A DNA stretch of 64,000 nucleotides from Kribbella kalugense (GTDB lineage Bacteria; Actinomycetota; Actinomycetes; Propionibacteriales; Kribbellaceae). The notes beneath the pieces were generated by a model. The model did not search any database and was not told where the DNA came from. It saw only the letters and a list, made by a program, of their open reading frames with translations. Numbering within the stretch: position 1 is the stretch's first letter; every line of letters starts with the position of its first letter. The position numbers were made by a program, and so were the translations under genes. The stretch spans positions 2,110,971 to 2,174,970 of the forward strand of contig NZ_SODF01000002.1 of the NCBI RefSeq assembly GCF_004365875.1, written 5' to 3'. This document shows, piece by piece, positions 1-8,417 of the stretch.

Positions 1-1453
1 GGGTGAGGATGTTCAGCCGCACGGCGATCAGCGGGCCGGCCTTCGGATCGAGGATCCGGTGCGGCGACGCGACCCGGATCAGCTTGTCACCGCGGTAGTT
101 CCGGGCGCCGCGAAGGGCGGTCACCTGCAGGTCCTTGGTGAAGGTGTTGGTCAGCTCCCGGTCGCGCGCGACGATCTGCCGCTCGAGGTCGTCCAGGTCG
201 ATCAGCTTGTCGCCGGTCAGATCGTTCATCCCGCGGACCAGGTCCGGAAGGTTGCTACGGACAACGAAATCGGCGCCGTTCTCCATGAACGCCCGGACCG
301 GCGCGGTCGCCCCGCCGCGGGCGCGGCCGAGCACCCCCTTGATGTCCTTGCCGGTCAGGTCCGGGTTCTGCTCCTGGCCGGAGAGGGCGAACTCCTTCTC
401 GATGATCTTCTGGGTCAGCACGAACCAGGTGTAGTCGTACCCGGTCGTCATGATGTGCTCGAGCGTCCCCAACGTGTCGAACCCGGGGAACAACGGCACC
501 GGCAGCCGCTTCCCGGTCGCGTCGAACCACAGCGACGACGGCCCCGGCAAGATCCGGATGCCGTGCATCGGCCAGATCGGGTCCCAGTTCTGGATGCCCT
601 CGGTGTAGTGCCACATCCGGTCCTGGTTCACGTACCGGCCGCCGGCCTTCTCGGTGATCGCGAGCATCCGACCGTCCACGTGTGCGGGCACGCCGGAGAT
701 CATCCGCTTCGGCGGCTCGCCCATCCGCTTCGGCCACTGCGCCCGTACCAGGTCGTGGTTGCCGCCGATGCCGCCGGATGTGACGATCACCGCCTGCGCG
801 GTCAGCTGGAAGTCACCGACCTCCTCCCGCGAGCTCGACACCCCACGCGGTACGTCGCTGGGCTCGAGCACCTTGCCCGCGACGCCGTCGACCACTCCGC
901 CGGTCACGGTCAGCTCGTCCACCCGATGCCGGAACCGGAACTCGACCAGTCCCTTCGCGACCGCCTCGCGCACCCGCCGCTCGAACGGTGCGACCAGTCC
1001 GGGTCCAGTGCCCCAGGTGATGTGGAAGCGCGGCACCGAGTTCCCATGGCCGTCCGCGTTGTAGCCGCCGCGTTCGGCCCACCCGACGACCGGGAAGAAC
1101 CGCACGCCCTGCGCATGCAGCCACGGACGCTTCTCGCCGGCGGCCCAGTCGACGTACGCCTCGGCCCATTGCCGGGCCCACTTGTCCTCGTCGTCCAGCC
1201 GGTCGAATCCGGCCGAGCCGAGCCAGTCCTGCAGCGCGAGGTCATGGGAGTCCTTGATCCCCATCCGCCGCTGCTCCGGGGAATCGACGAACAGCAGCCC
1301 GCCGAACGACCAGAAGGCCTGTCCGCCGAGCGATGCCTCGGGTTCCTGGTCGAGCAGCAGCACCTTCCGGCCCGCGTCGGCCAGCTCGGCGGTCGCGGCC
1401 AGCCCGGCCAGCCCCGCCCCGACGACGATCACATCAGCGTCCATGTCGACCAT
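1..1453 (-). CDS. FAD-binding dehydrogenase (KstD-like), C-terminus cut by window edge
   Basis: Reading the minus strand from ATG at 1453 gives an open frame of 484 codons that runs off the left edge with no stop. The N-terminus holds a Rossmann FAD site (DVIVVGAGLAGLAATAEL, about residues 7-24) and then the acidic LLLDQEP that binds the ribose. Later GGQAFWSFGG and VIVTSGGIGGNHDLV fit the fumarate reductase/3-ketosteroid dehydrogenase-like FAD flavoprotein fold. Family members oxidise steroid- or acid-type substrates, but the substrate here is unknown. An in-frame ATG at 1444 is an alternative start. The gene is divergent from the DUF5107 gene, with only 27 bp between the start codons, so the promoters must overlap. 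Confidence 0.85.
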   Translation of the reverse strand, partial: MVDMDADVIVVGAGLAGLAATAELADAGRKVLLLDQEPEASLGGQAFWSFGGLLFVDSPEQRRMGIKDSHDLALQDWLGSAGFDRLDDEDKWARQWAEAYVDWAAGEKRPWLHAQGVRFFPVVGWAERGGYNADGHGNSVPRFHITWGTGPGLVAPFERRVREAVAKGLVEFRFRHRVDELTVTGGVVDGVAGKVLEPSDVPRGVSSSREEVGDFQLTAQAVIVTSGGIGGNHDLVRAQWPKRMGEPPKRMISGVPAHVDGRMLAITEKAGGRYVNQDRMWHYTEGIQNWDPIWPMHGIRILPGPSSLWFDATGKRLPVPLFPGFDTLGTLEHIMTTGYDYTWFVLTQKIIEKEFALSGQEQNPDLTGKDIKGVLGRARGGATAPVRAFMENGADFVVRSNLPDLVRGMNDLTGDKLIDLDDLERQIVARDRELTNTFTKDLQVTALRGARNYRGDKLIRVASPHRILDPKAGPLIAVRLNILT

Positions 1454-1480
1454 GTATAGCGCACTTGCGAAGATGAAGCA

Positions 1481-3343
1481 GTGACGATCCTTTCTGCGCA
1501 AAACCTCGTACTTCCCGCAGCTTCGCTCGGTCCGGAGAACCCGCTGGCGCCGCTCCGCACCCACCGCGAAATCCACCAGGTCGAGAACCTCGCCGAACTC
1601 CCGCCGGAGCTCCGCGAGAACATCGAGTACGGGCGTCTGCACAGCCCACTCCCGTGCCTCGATCAGGACGGCTACGACCGCACTCTGGTCGAGACATCCT
1701 TCCCGGCCCTCGTGCTGGAGAACGATCACCTCCGCGCGACCGTCCTGCCGAGCCTCGGCGGTCGGCTGTACTCCCTCGTCCATAAGGCCACCGGTCAAGA
1801 GCTGCTCTACCGCAACCCGGTGTTCCAGCCCGCGAACCTGGCCCTGCGCAACGCGTGGTTCGCCGGCGGCGTCGAGTGGAACGTCGGCAGCACCGGCCAC
1901 TGGACCGGCACCTGCGCGCCGATGCACGCCGCCCGCGTCGAGGGCCCGGACGGTACGCCGATCCTGCGACTGTGGGAGCTCGAACGGACCCGCAACCTCG
2001 TCACGCAGCTCGACTTCTGGCTGCCGGCCGACTCCGAGTTCCTGTACGTCGGAGTCCGCCTGCAGAACCCGTCCGATGTCGAGGTCCCGGCGTACTGGTG
2101 GTCGAACATCGCGGTCGCGCAGTCGCCGGAGACCCGGGTGCTGGTGCCGGCGGACCAGGCCTGGCGTTACGGGTACGGGAGCCGGCTGGACCTGATCGAC
2201 GTAGATGCAGACCTGACCTATCCGATGCGACACCCGCGCGCTGTCGACTACTTCTTCGAACCGCTGCCGGAAGAGCACTCGTGGATCGCATCGGTCGACG
2301 ACACCGGCACCGGGCTGGTGCAGGCGTCGACCGAGCGACTGCAGGGCCGGAAGCTGTTCGTCTGGGGTCAAGGCGAGGGCGGCCGTCGGTGGCAGGACTG
2401 GCTGGCGCCTGGTCTGAACGGCGATGGGTACGCCGAGATTCAGGCCGGGCTCGCGCGGACCCAGATGGAACACCTGAAGCTGCCCGCCGAGACAGACTGG
2501 CACTGGCTGGAGGCGTACGGCCGAGTGTCCGTGGATCCAGCCTCTGCACATGCGGATGACTGGAAGACCGCCCGTCGCGCCGGTGCGAACGCCCTGAGTC
2601 CACTGCTCGACGGACTGCCCGCTCAGGAGAAGGCGTGGCTGGAGGTGGTCGACTCGGCACCGGTAGAACTGCTCGCGGTCGGATCCGGTTGGGGCGCGCT
2701 GGAACTGGCCCGGACCAGTTGGACGGTGTCGGACGGTACGCCGTTCACCGCCGACACGATGACGTCGCGGGAGCAGGCTTGGCTGCCACTGCTCGACGGG
2801 CGGTTGCCTGCGGTTGACGACGTACCGGATGGGACTTTGGTGGCGTGGTCGGCGTTGCTGGAGGCCGCGGAGGGTAACTGGCTCGTTTGGTACCACCGGG
2901 GTGTGGCGCGGCACTACTACGGTGACGTCGACGGTGCGGTGGAGGCGTGGCGGCAGTCCGGCGACAACGCCTGGGCGCTGCGCAACCTGGGCCTGGTCAC
3001 CGGCGATCTGTCGCACTACGAGCGCGCGGTCGAACTGCTGCCTGACCTGGTGCCTTTGGCCGTGGAGGCGGTCGCGGCCACACTGGATTCCGACGTCGCG
3101 CTGGCGGAACGCATGCTCGCTCACGCTCCCGATGACCCGCGGATCCAGCTGCTCCGGGTCAGGTATGCCCTGGAGACCGGCGATCCCGCGGCGGCTCACG
3201 AGCTGCTGGCCGCGGGTATCCAGCTGGCCACGGTCCGTGAGGGAGCGAATCCACTCACCGACTACTGGCTCGCAGCGGAGCAGGCGCTTGGCACACAGCG
3301 GCCAGTACCCCCGCAGTACCAGTTCGGAATGGGCGAAATCTGA
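1481..3343 (+). CDS. DUF5107 protein with C-terminal TPR-like helices
   Basis: The 620-residue protein starts with GTG. The first 350 residues form a galactose-mutarotase-like beta domain typical of DUF5107, with segments such as LPSLGGRLYSLVHK, FAGGVEWNVGSTGHW and YWWSNIAVAQS. From about residue 470 it becomes helical and repeat-like (NWLVWYHRGVARHYYGDVDGA, NAWALRNLGLVTGDLSHYERA), matching the TPR tail of the family. Many DUF5107 proteins are longer, often near 1000 residues, so this is a short version. No signal peptide is visible, so it is probably cytoplasmic. A carbohydrate-binding or carbohydrate-processing role is inferred from the fold. The ribosome site is weak (GAAG), and a TATAGC -10-like box lies at 1455-1460. 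Confidence 0.8.
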   Translation: MTILSAQNLVLPAASLGPENPLAPLRTHREIHQVENLAELPPELRENIEYGRLHSPLPCLDQDGYDRTLVETSFPALVLENDHLRATVLPSLGGRLYSLVHKATGQELLYRNPVFQPANLALRNAWFAGGVEWNVGSTGHWTGTCAPMHAARVEGPDGTPILRLWELERTRNLVTQLDFWLPADSEFLYVGVRLQNPSDVEVPAYWWSNIAVAQSPETRVLVPADQAWRYGYGSRLDLIDVDADLTYPMRHPRAVDYFFEPLPEEHSWIASVDDTGTGLVQASTERLQGRKLFVWGQGEGGRRWQDWLAPGLNGDGYAEIQAGLARTQMEHLKLPAETDWHWLEAYGRVSVDPASAHADDWKTARRAGANALSPLLDGLPAQEKAWLEVVDSAPVELLAVGSGWGALELARTSWTVSDGTPFTADTMTSREQAWLPLLDGRLPAVDDVPDGTLVAWSALLEAAEGNWLVWYHRGVARHYYGDVDGAVEAWRQSGDNAWALRNLGLVTGDLSHYERAVELLPDLVPLAVEAVAATLDSDVALAERMLAHAPDDPRIQLLRVRYALETGDPAAAHELLAAGIQLATVREGANPLTDYWLAAEQALGTQRPVPPQYQFGMGEI

Positions 3344-3426
3344 CAACTACAGGTCAACTCTACCTCTAGCAACACCGCTCCACCGGGCTCTACCATGATG
3401 CTGTAGAAAAGGTTTTGTACTTACCT

Positions 3427-3452
3427 GGAACCAAGTGGAGTCCGGTGGCGTC
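3427..3452 (+). promoter_or_regulatory. Candidate ECF-sigma promoter
   Basis: GGAACC at 3427-3432 and CGTC at 3449-3452 are separated by 16 bp. This matches the general GGAAC-N16-CGTC pattern of extracytoplasmic-function sigma factors. A GCGGC/GCCGC hairpin follows in the presumed leader of the 3536 gene. The motif is short, so this is tentative. Confidence 0.3.
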
Positions 3453-3535
3453 TCACCGGTAAGCGGCAAACGCCGCGAGAGCAGTTTCGACAAACGACCG
3501 CGTCGCTCGCGGGCGGCGCGTCGGGGGTGAGTGTC

Positions 3536-3937
3536 ATGTTGGCGATCGTTGTACTAGGAGGATTCGGCCTGGTGCTGGTGGTTGCGGCCTTCATCGTGAC
3601 CGAAGTTCTGGCCGGGGTACGGCGGGACGAAATCCCGACCGGCACCGAGGAAAAGACCGCGGGACGAGTGATCCGGGTGCGTGGCCCGGTCCGCGGCCAA
3701 CTGCAGAGCGGTGCCCCGGCGGTCTACACCGAGGTCATCGTCGAGTACTACACCCGCCGGGGTGAGGGACCGTACGAGGTCGCTCGCAAGTTCCCGGTCG
3801 GGAGCAGGATTACTTACGCCAAGGGTGACCGGGTGATCGTCGCGTACGACGTCCGGACGCCACGCCGGGCCCGTCTGGCCGGCCGGGTCAGCCACTGGCC
3901 GACCCTGGGTCTGCCGTCCGCCGCCCGGGCAGCCTGA
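3536..3937 (+). CDS. Small single-pass membrane protein of unknown function
   Basis: This 133-residue protein has one N-terminal membrane helix (VVLGGFGLVLVVAAFIVTEV, about residues 4-25) followed by a basic, beta-rich cytoplasmic domain. That domain contains GRVIRVRGPVRGQ, YTEVIVEYYTRRGEG and GDRVIVAYDVRTPRRARLAG, and resembles DUF3592-type membrane proteins, but I do not recognise the family with certainty. I chose ATG at 3536 because GGGGGTGA stands about 5 nt before it; GTG at 3527 is the alternative. Its 5' region carries a possible ECF-sigma promoter, which would suit an envelope-stress protein. It is convergent with the TetR gene. Confidence 0.65.
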   Translation: MLAIVVLGGFGLVLVVAAFIVTEVLAGVRRDEIPTGTEEKTAGRVIRVRGPVRGQLQSGAPAVYTEVIVEYYTRRGEGPYEVARKFPVGSRITYAKGDRVIVAYDVRTPRRARLAGRVSHWPTLGLPSAARAA

Positions 3938-3967
3938 CCGTTCATCCTGCTTGAGCCAAACCTCGGC

Positions 3968-4585
3968 TCAAGCAGGGAGATGAGGGGCGAGCAGGTTGTA
4001 CAGCACCGGCCGGCCCTGCTCCAGGACGTACTCCGCCTCGTCCGCGGACAGCCGATCGGCCAGGTGGGCCAGTGACTCGCCCATCGCGATGCTGAGCGTG
4101 ACCGCCAACCGGAAGTCGCGGGAGTCCCGTGCACCGAACCGCGCCGCCAGCAGCTCCGCGAACTCACCGGCATGCTGATCGTCGAACTCGCCCGGCTTCG
4201 ATTCCAGCTCCGGATCGCCGAGCCCGCTCAGTACAACGGCCTTGAACCCGGGATCCGTCCGGTGCATCTCCCGGAACGTGTCCAGCGTGACGTCGACCGC
4301 GGCCCGCCAGCTCGACACGGCCGCCAACCGCTCGCTGACCGCCTCGGTGTAGCGGGCCTGGTTCCGGCGCTCGATCGCCTGGATCAGGCTCCGCTTGTCC
4401 GGGAAGTACCGGTACACGCTGCCGACCGCGATCTCGGCCCGCTTCGCGATCCCGCTCGTCGACGCCGCGTCGTACCCGCGCTCGACCACCTCGGCGCAGG
4501 CCGCGTCCAGAATCCGCTCAACCTGCCGGTTAGCCCGATCCTGAGTAGGCATCCGCCGAAGCGGATACGCCCCCGAAGTCACCAT
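3968..4585 (-). CDS. TetR-family transcriptional regulator
   Basis: The protein has about 205 residues. The N-terminal helix-turn-helix is clear: RILDAACAEVVERGYDAAST followed by IAKRAEIAVGSVYRYFPDKR, the canonical TetR recognition helix. The C-terminal ligand domain is helical and unassignable. GACAAT at 4592-4597 (minus strand) followed by 6 nt and ATG at 4585 suggests a leaderless start; GTG at 4600 and ATG at 4552 are alternatives. It is divergent from the PI-PLC gene across about 90 bp, so it may control that gene or itself. No ligand can be inferred. Confidence 0.85.
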   Translation of the reverse strand: MVTSGAYPLRRMPTQDRANRQVERILDAACAEVVERGYDAASTSGIAKRAEIAVGSVYRYFPDKRSLIQAIERRNQARYTEAVSERLAAVSSWRAAVDVTLDTFREMHRTDPGFKAVVLSGLGDPELESKPGEFDDQHAGEFAELLAARFGARDSRDFRLAVTLSIAMGESLAHLADRLSADEAEYVLEQGRPVLYNLLAPHLPA

Positions 4586-4675
4586 GCGCTCATTGTCCAC
4601 GCATCGAGGGACGACGTTGCCACTCCTGTGTGACAGATTGCCGACAGATCGTCGTCATTGGGAGGGAATCAACGC

Positions 4676-5818
4676 ATGCGCATCAGTAGAACTGTCGTTG
4701 CCGGGGCCGCGTCCGTCGCGCTGGCTGCGTCCGGGGTCGCCGGTACGGCGGTCACCCGGCATGACTCCGCGGGTGATGGCCTGCGGCTGAATCAGATGCA
4801 GGTGGTCGGGTCGCACAACTCGTACCACCGCGAGCTCAGCCCGAACGAGCAGAAGGTCCAGCAGCAGCAGAACGCCGGCTCGGTCGACCTCTGGTACTCG
4901 CACGCCCCGATCTCGCAGCAGCTCGAGGACCAGAACGTCCGGTCGCTCGAGCTCGACCTGTTCCCGGACCCGCAGGGCGGCCTGTACACGTACCCGCTGA
5001 TCCGGAAGCTGACCGGCCAGGGACCGCTGACCGACCCGGCGATGGCCAAGCCCGGGATCAAGGTCATGCACATCCCCGACTTCGACTACAACACCAACTG
5101 CGACACCTTCGTGGTCTGCCTGCAGCAGGTGAAGACCTGGTCCGACCAGAACCCGGACCACGTGCCGATCGCGATCAACCTCGAGCTGAAGCAGTCCGAC
5201 CCGGCCGTGGTCGCGGCCGGCGGTGTCGTCGCACCGCCGTGGGACGCCGCCAACCTGGACTCGGTCGACACCGAGATCCGCTCGGTGTTCCCGGAGAACG
5301 AGATCCTCACGCCGGACGACGTACGCAAGCCCGGTCTGACCCTCGAGCAGTCCGTGCTGACCAAGGGCTGGCCGAAGCTGAAGAGCGTCCGCGGTCAGGT
5401 GATGTTCTACTTCGACAACGGCGGACCCGGCGAGATCCGCGACACCTACACCGCCGGCAAGCCGAACCTGGAGGGTCGCGCGGTCTTCACCCGCGGTCCG
5501 GAGGGTGCGCCTGACGCCGCGGTCACCGAGGTGAACGACCCGCGCGGTACCGGCCAGGCCGAGATCCAGCGGCTGGTCAAGAAGGGCTACCTGGTCCGGA
5601 CCCGGTCCGACGAGCCGATGGCGACGATCCGCGACAAGGACTACACCCGGCTCGGGATCGCACTGGCCAGCGGCGCGCAGTGGGTGACCACGGACTTCCC
5701 GGTCGCCGGAATGGCCGCCCGCTACGACAGCGACTTCGTCGCCAAGCTGCCCGGGCACACTCCCGTACGATGCAATCCCGTCACCGCATCCGCGAAGGCG
5801 GCCGTCTCGGAAGGGTGA
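4676..5818 (+). CDS. Secreted Ca2+-dependent phosphoinositide phospholipase C family protein
   Basis: The 380-residue exported protein has a signal peptide of about 30 residues (basic MRISR, then VVAGAASVALAASGVAG). The mature part shows the PI-PLC TIM-barrel pattern: VVGSHNSYH with a likely catalytic His, RSLELDLFPDPQGG, then INLELKQSD and VMFYFDNGG. These match the bacterial Ca2+-dependent PI-PLC family, which cleaves phosphoinositides. Actinobacteria contain phosphatidylinositol, so it may act on the cell's own lipids or on host or soil lipids, releasing phosphate esters. GGAGGG at 4661-4666 places the start at ATG 4676. The next gene, OsmC, begins 6 bp after the stop, so the two probably share a transcript. 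Confidence 0.85.
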   Translation: MRISRTVVAGAASVALAASGVAGTAVTRHDSAGDGLRLNQMQVVGSHNSYHRELSPNEQKVQQQQNAGSVDLWYSHAPISQQLEDQNVRSLELDLFPDPQGGLYTYPLIRKLTGQGPLTDPAMAKPGIKVMHIPDFDYNTNCDTFVVCLQQVKTWSDQNPDHVPIAINLELKQSDPAVVAAGGVVAPPWDAANLDSVDTEIRSVFPENEILTPDDVRKPGLTLEQSVLTKGWPKLKSVRGQVMFYFDNGGPGEIRDTYTAGKPNLEGRAVFTRGPEGAPDAAVTEVNDPRGTGQAEIQRLVKKGYLVRTRSDEPMATIRDKDYTRLGIALASGAQWVTTDFPVAGMAARYDSDFVAKLPGHTPVRCNPVTASAKAAVSEG

Positions 5819-5823
5819 GCTGG

Positions 5824-6264
5824 ATGTCGGAGCACGTGGTCGATGTGAGTTGGAGCCGCGGTGAGCACGAGTTCACCTACGACACCTACGACCGCGACCA
5901 CGAGTGGCGCTTCGACGGCGGGATCACGGTCCCCGGCTCGGCCAATCCGAAGTACCTGGGGAATCCGGGCCCGGTCGATCCGGAGGAGGCGTTCGTGGCG
6001 GCGTTGTCGTCGTGCCACATGCTCACCTTCCTGTCGATCGCGGCCCGGAAACGCCTGGTGGTGGACGCGTACGACGACCACGCGGTCGGCGTGATGGCTC
6101 CGAACGAGGCCGGTCGGCTGGCGATCACGGAAGTGACGCTGCACCCGAAGATCGTCTGGGCCGGCGACGCACCGAACGCCGAGACAATCGAGCGCATTCA
6201 CCACCTGTCCCACCAGGAATGCTTCATAGCAAACTCAGTAACCACCAAAATCACAGTTGCCTGA
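5824..6264 (+). CDS. OsmC family protein (peroxidase-like)
   Basis: The 146-residue protein shows the OsmC/Ohr fold. The two redox cysteines are in SSCHMLTFL (about residue 64) and HQECFIANS (about 133), the usual spacing for thiol-dependent reduction of organic hydroperoxides. The N-terminal strand segment HEFTYDTYDRDHEWRFDGG and PVDPEEAFVAAL fit the OsmC rather than the Ohr branch. GGAAGG at 5809-5814 suits ATG 5824; a GTG at 5815 overlapping the PLC stop is possible but lies too close to the ribosome site. It is followed by a 14-bp hairpin terminator. Confidence 0.88.
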   Translation: MSEHVVDVSWSRGEHEFTYDTYDRDHEWRFDGGITVPGSANPKYLGNPGPVDPEEAFVAALSSCHMLTFLSIAARKRLVVDAYDDHAVGVMAPNEAGRLAITEVTLHPKIVWAGDAPNAETIERIHHLSHQECFIANSVTTKITVA

Positions 6265-6272
6265 CGCAAACA

Positions 6273-6338
6273 AAAACCACCCGCCGGACCGGCCTGAACC
6301 TCGCGCAAACGGTGTCAGGATGGTCGGCGGGTGGTTTT
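6273..6338 (+). terminator. Hairpin after OsmC gene
   Basis: AAAACCACCCGCCG (6273-6286) pairs perfectly with CGGCGGGTGGTTTT (6325-6338), 14 bp around a 38-nt loop. The A-rich and T-rich ends make it usable on either strand. It sits 9 bp after the OsmC stop. Confidence 0.7.
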
Positions 6339-6339
6339 G

Positions 6340-6480
6340 GGTGCACCTCTGTGGCGGTGCACCGGTAACGGATCCGGCGGCGCCTCGCACTGGGCGCCTC
6401 TGCGTTTGTGTGCGACTTCCGTGCGGTCTCGCTCGGTGGGCGAGACCGTCCGGGTGCGCCGCCGGGATCCGTTCGTCCGG
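6340..6480. other. Hairpin-dense intergenic element (possible structured RNA or DNA cruciform)
   Basis: No gene is visible between 6265 and 6488. GGTGCACC occurs at 6340-6347 and 6356-6363 and can form an 8-bp stem. Arms 6367-6383 and 6456-6473 pair over 17 bp with one bulged G (shared GGATCC and GGCGGCGC). Inside that stem lie two more hairpins: TCGCAC/GTGCGA (6385-6390 with 6410-6415) and CGGTCTCGC/GCGAGACCG (6424-6432 with 6440-6448). Together they draw a closed three-way junction. CCGG at 6362-6365 can also pair with CCGG at 6477-6480. Strand and function are unknown. Confidence 0.5.
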
Positions 6481-6488
6481 CCTGCGCC

Positions 6489-6671
6489 TTACTGCTCGGC
6501 GGCGGCGTCGGTCCGGTCGTCAGCGGTCTGGTGGGAGTCGACGGCCAACAGGTCCTCGAGCTGGCGGACCTGCTCGGTGGCCATCGTGGTCATCAGTCGG
6601 TGGATCGTCATGCCAGTGAGACGCGCAGGGTCCCCAGGTATGACGGGAATCCAGGATGTGACCTGAGCCAC
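6489..6671 (-). CDS. Small protein of unknown function, possibly coupled to the FUSC gene
   Basis: A 60-codon frame begins with GTG at 6671, sharing one base with the TAG stop of the FUSC gene (TAGTG), an arrangement typical of translational coupling. The second half (MTIHRLMTTMATEQVRQLED) uses G/C at the third codon position strongly and predicts a short amphipathic helix; the first 20 codons are less biased. A start at the internal ATG, giving 40 residues, is therefore possible. I do not recognise it. No signal peptide or membrane segment is seen. Confidence 0.4.
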   Translation of the reverse strand: MAQVTSWIPVIPGDPARLTGMTIHRLMTTMATEQVRQLEDLLAVDSHQTADDRTDAAAEQ

Positions 6672-7873
6672 TAACTCTCGTCGAGCCCGTCGAGGCGCAG
6701 CGGGACGAGTTTCCGGGCGTCGTCGTACGACGTGCCGGTCAGTTCGAGCAGGTCGATGACGATGGACCGGAGCTGCCCCAGGACGACGACCGCGGACAGT
6801 CCGGTCGGCAGCGGCATGTCCGCCGTACGACGTCCGAGCTCGCCCAGCACGCGATGGGCGGCGACCTCGGCGGCCGGTTCGAACAGGGACTCGGCGATCA
6901 GGCGGGTGCCGTCGGCGAGGCGTTCGAGCAGCATCGGGTACTCGGCGGGCATGCTCTCGTCCCGCCAGACGGACACCGCACAGCGTCGTACCAGCACCCT
7001 GATGTTCCGGATCGCGCGATCCAGCGGTACGACGAGATCCGCGATCTCCTGGACCCGGCCGCGGTGCCGGCGGCGGAACGGGGACAGCCGGACGACCGCG
7101 ACCCCCTCGTCGGCAGCGCTGCGCAGGTCGTCGAGCCGGGACTCACTGGCCCGTGCCCGCCGAAGAGCGTCGGTGATGGCGTCCTCGTCGCGGGTGCGCA
7201 GGCCGTCAGCGGTCTCGACCAGGATCTCAGCCAGCTCGTTCAGGACCTCGGAGGCTTGTTGTCGCGGGCGCCTGATCGCCGCGGCCGGGGCGATGGTGGC
7301 GGCGGCCAGCGCGACGACCCCGCCGAGGGCCGCGTCCAGCCAGCGGCTGAAGCCGGCGCCCGGATTCGGCAGCAGGGTGGTGACGATCGCGGCCTGGACA
7401 CCGGCCTGCGTGGTCATCAGGTTGCCCGCACCGAGCAGTACGGCGACGCTCATCGCGAGCGCGATCACGAAGATGATCTGCGGGATTCCGGTGCCGAAGA
7501 CGTGGACGAACAGGTCGCCGACACCGACGCCGACCGCTACCCCGACCATCACCTCGGCGACCCGGCGGAGTCGCTGGCCGAAGCTGAAGCCGAGGCAGAC
7601 CATCGCGGCGACCGGCGCGAAGAACGGCTGCTTGTGGCCGACGACGTACCGGGCGAGGGCCCACGCGATCCCGGCCGCGAGGGCGCACTGGGCGATGAAG
7701 AAGGCGCGGCTGCGCCAGCGTTCCACCCGGCGGCGGATCGAGGCACGCGACCGCCGAGCGGCCCGCGGCGCGATATCGTCGCGCAGCTCCCGCAACTGGT
7801 CCAACGTCAGCCTGACCGGATCCACGCGCCCCATTCTGCGTCGCGCTTGCTTCCGCTGCTTGCGACGCGCCAA
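6671..7873 (-). CDS. FUSC/aromatic-acid-exporter-like membrane protein
   Basis: The protein has about 400 residues from TTG at 7873; ATG at 7834 would remove a very basic 13-residue start. It has about six hydrophobic segments between residues 55 and 200 (AFFIAQCALAAGIAWALARY, FFAPVAAMVCLGFSFGQRL, VMVGVAVGVGVGDLFV, IIFVIALAMSVAVLLGAG). A long cytoplasmic helical domain follows. This is the half-size FUSC/ArAE layout of proton-driven aromatic-acid or toxic-anion efflux proteins, but the substrate is not deducible. It is divergent from the DUF5709 gene, with only 9 bp between the starts. Confidence 0.75.
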   Translation of the reverse strand: MARRKQRKQARRRMGRVDPVRLTLDQLRELRDDIAPRAARRSRASIRRRVERWRSRAFFIAQCALAAGIAWALARYVVGHKQPFFAPVAAMVCLGFSFGQRLRRVAEVMVGVAVGVGVGDLFVHVFGTGIPQIIFVIALAMSVAVLLGAGNLMTTQAGVQAAIVTTLLPNPGAGFSRWLDAALGGVVALAAATIAPAAAIRRPRQQASEVLNELAEILVETADGLRTRDEDAITDALRRARASESRLDDLRSAADEGVAVVRLSPFRRRHRGRVQEIADLVVPLDRAIRNIRVLVRRCAVSVWRDESMPAEYPMLLERLADGTRLIAESLFEPAAEVAAHRVLGELGRRTADMPLPTGLSAVVVLGQLRSIVIDLLELTGTSYDDARKLVPLRLDGLDES

Positions 7874-7882
7874 GGTTGCCCC

Positions 7883-8386
7883 ATGAGCGATGACAACCGT
7901 GAGGACTACGGCAGCTACTCGGTCGACGACGAGGATCAGCTGCAGGCGGAGGACACCCTGAACGACCGGGGTGTGGACGATGTGCTCGACGAGGGCGTCT
8001 CACCGCCGGAGAAGTGGTCCGCGGGCGAAGGGTTCGGCACCACGGCCGACGAAGCCCTGCAGGGTGAAACGCTGGACCAGCGGCTCAGCCAGGAGGTCGC
8101 GGACGTCGACCCGTACGCCGAGGACAACGAGCAGGTCGGCGGGCCGGAGGTCGGCGTGGTCCGCTCCGGTCGCCTGGTCGCACCCGACGAGGGCGCGCAC
8201 AGCGACGACGACAACGAGCTGTTCGCCGAGGACGTCGGCATCGACGGCGCCGCGGCCGGTGCCGAGGAGGCAGCCGTCCACGTCGTCGACGACGAGGACA
8301 ACTTCGAGCTCGACGATGACGACGAAGAAGACCTCGAGAGCTACGACAACGTCGACCTGGGCGACGTCGGCGACTCCGAAGACTGA
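7883..8386 (+). CDS. DUF5709 acidic protein
   Basis: The 167-residue protein is rich in Asp and Glu throughout (GSYSVDDEDQLQAEDTL, NFELDDDDEEDLESYDNVDL). The N-terminal half carries the conserved DUF5709 pattern DVLDEGVSPPEKW and ETLDQRLSQEVADVDPY. It is probably soluble and largely disordered; no function is known. The start is ATG 7883. CAAGGT at 7871-7876 stands 6 nt before it, so translation may be leaderless, and no ribosome site is seen. Confidence 0.8.
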   Translation: MSDDNREDYGSYSVDDEDQLQAEDTLNDRGVDDVLDEGVSPPEKWSAGEGFGTTADEALQGETLDQRLSQEVADVDPYAEDNEQVGGPEVGVVRSGRLVAPDEGAHSDDDNELFAEDVGIDGAAAGAEEAAVHVVDDEDNFELDDDDEEDLESYDNVDLGDVGDSED

Positions 8387-8417
8387 AGAACGCACTGCAA
8401 GCTGCACCATGCGGCGG

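Noticed and set aside
59..1459. Long plus-strand frame opposite the FAD dehydrogenase
   Set aside because: The minus-strand frame encodes a clear Rossmann FAD protein; the plus-strand product is Arg/His/Pro-rich low-information shadow.
3430..3530. Riboswitch (c-di-AMP type) before the small membrane protein
   Set aside because: Hairpins are present but I could not find the conserved c-di-AMP aptamer blocks.
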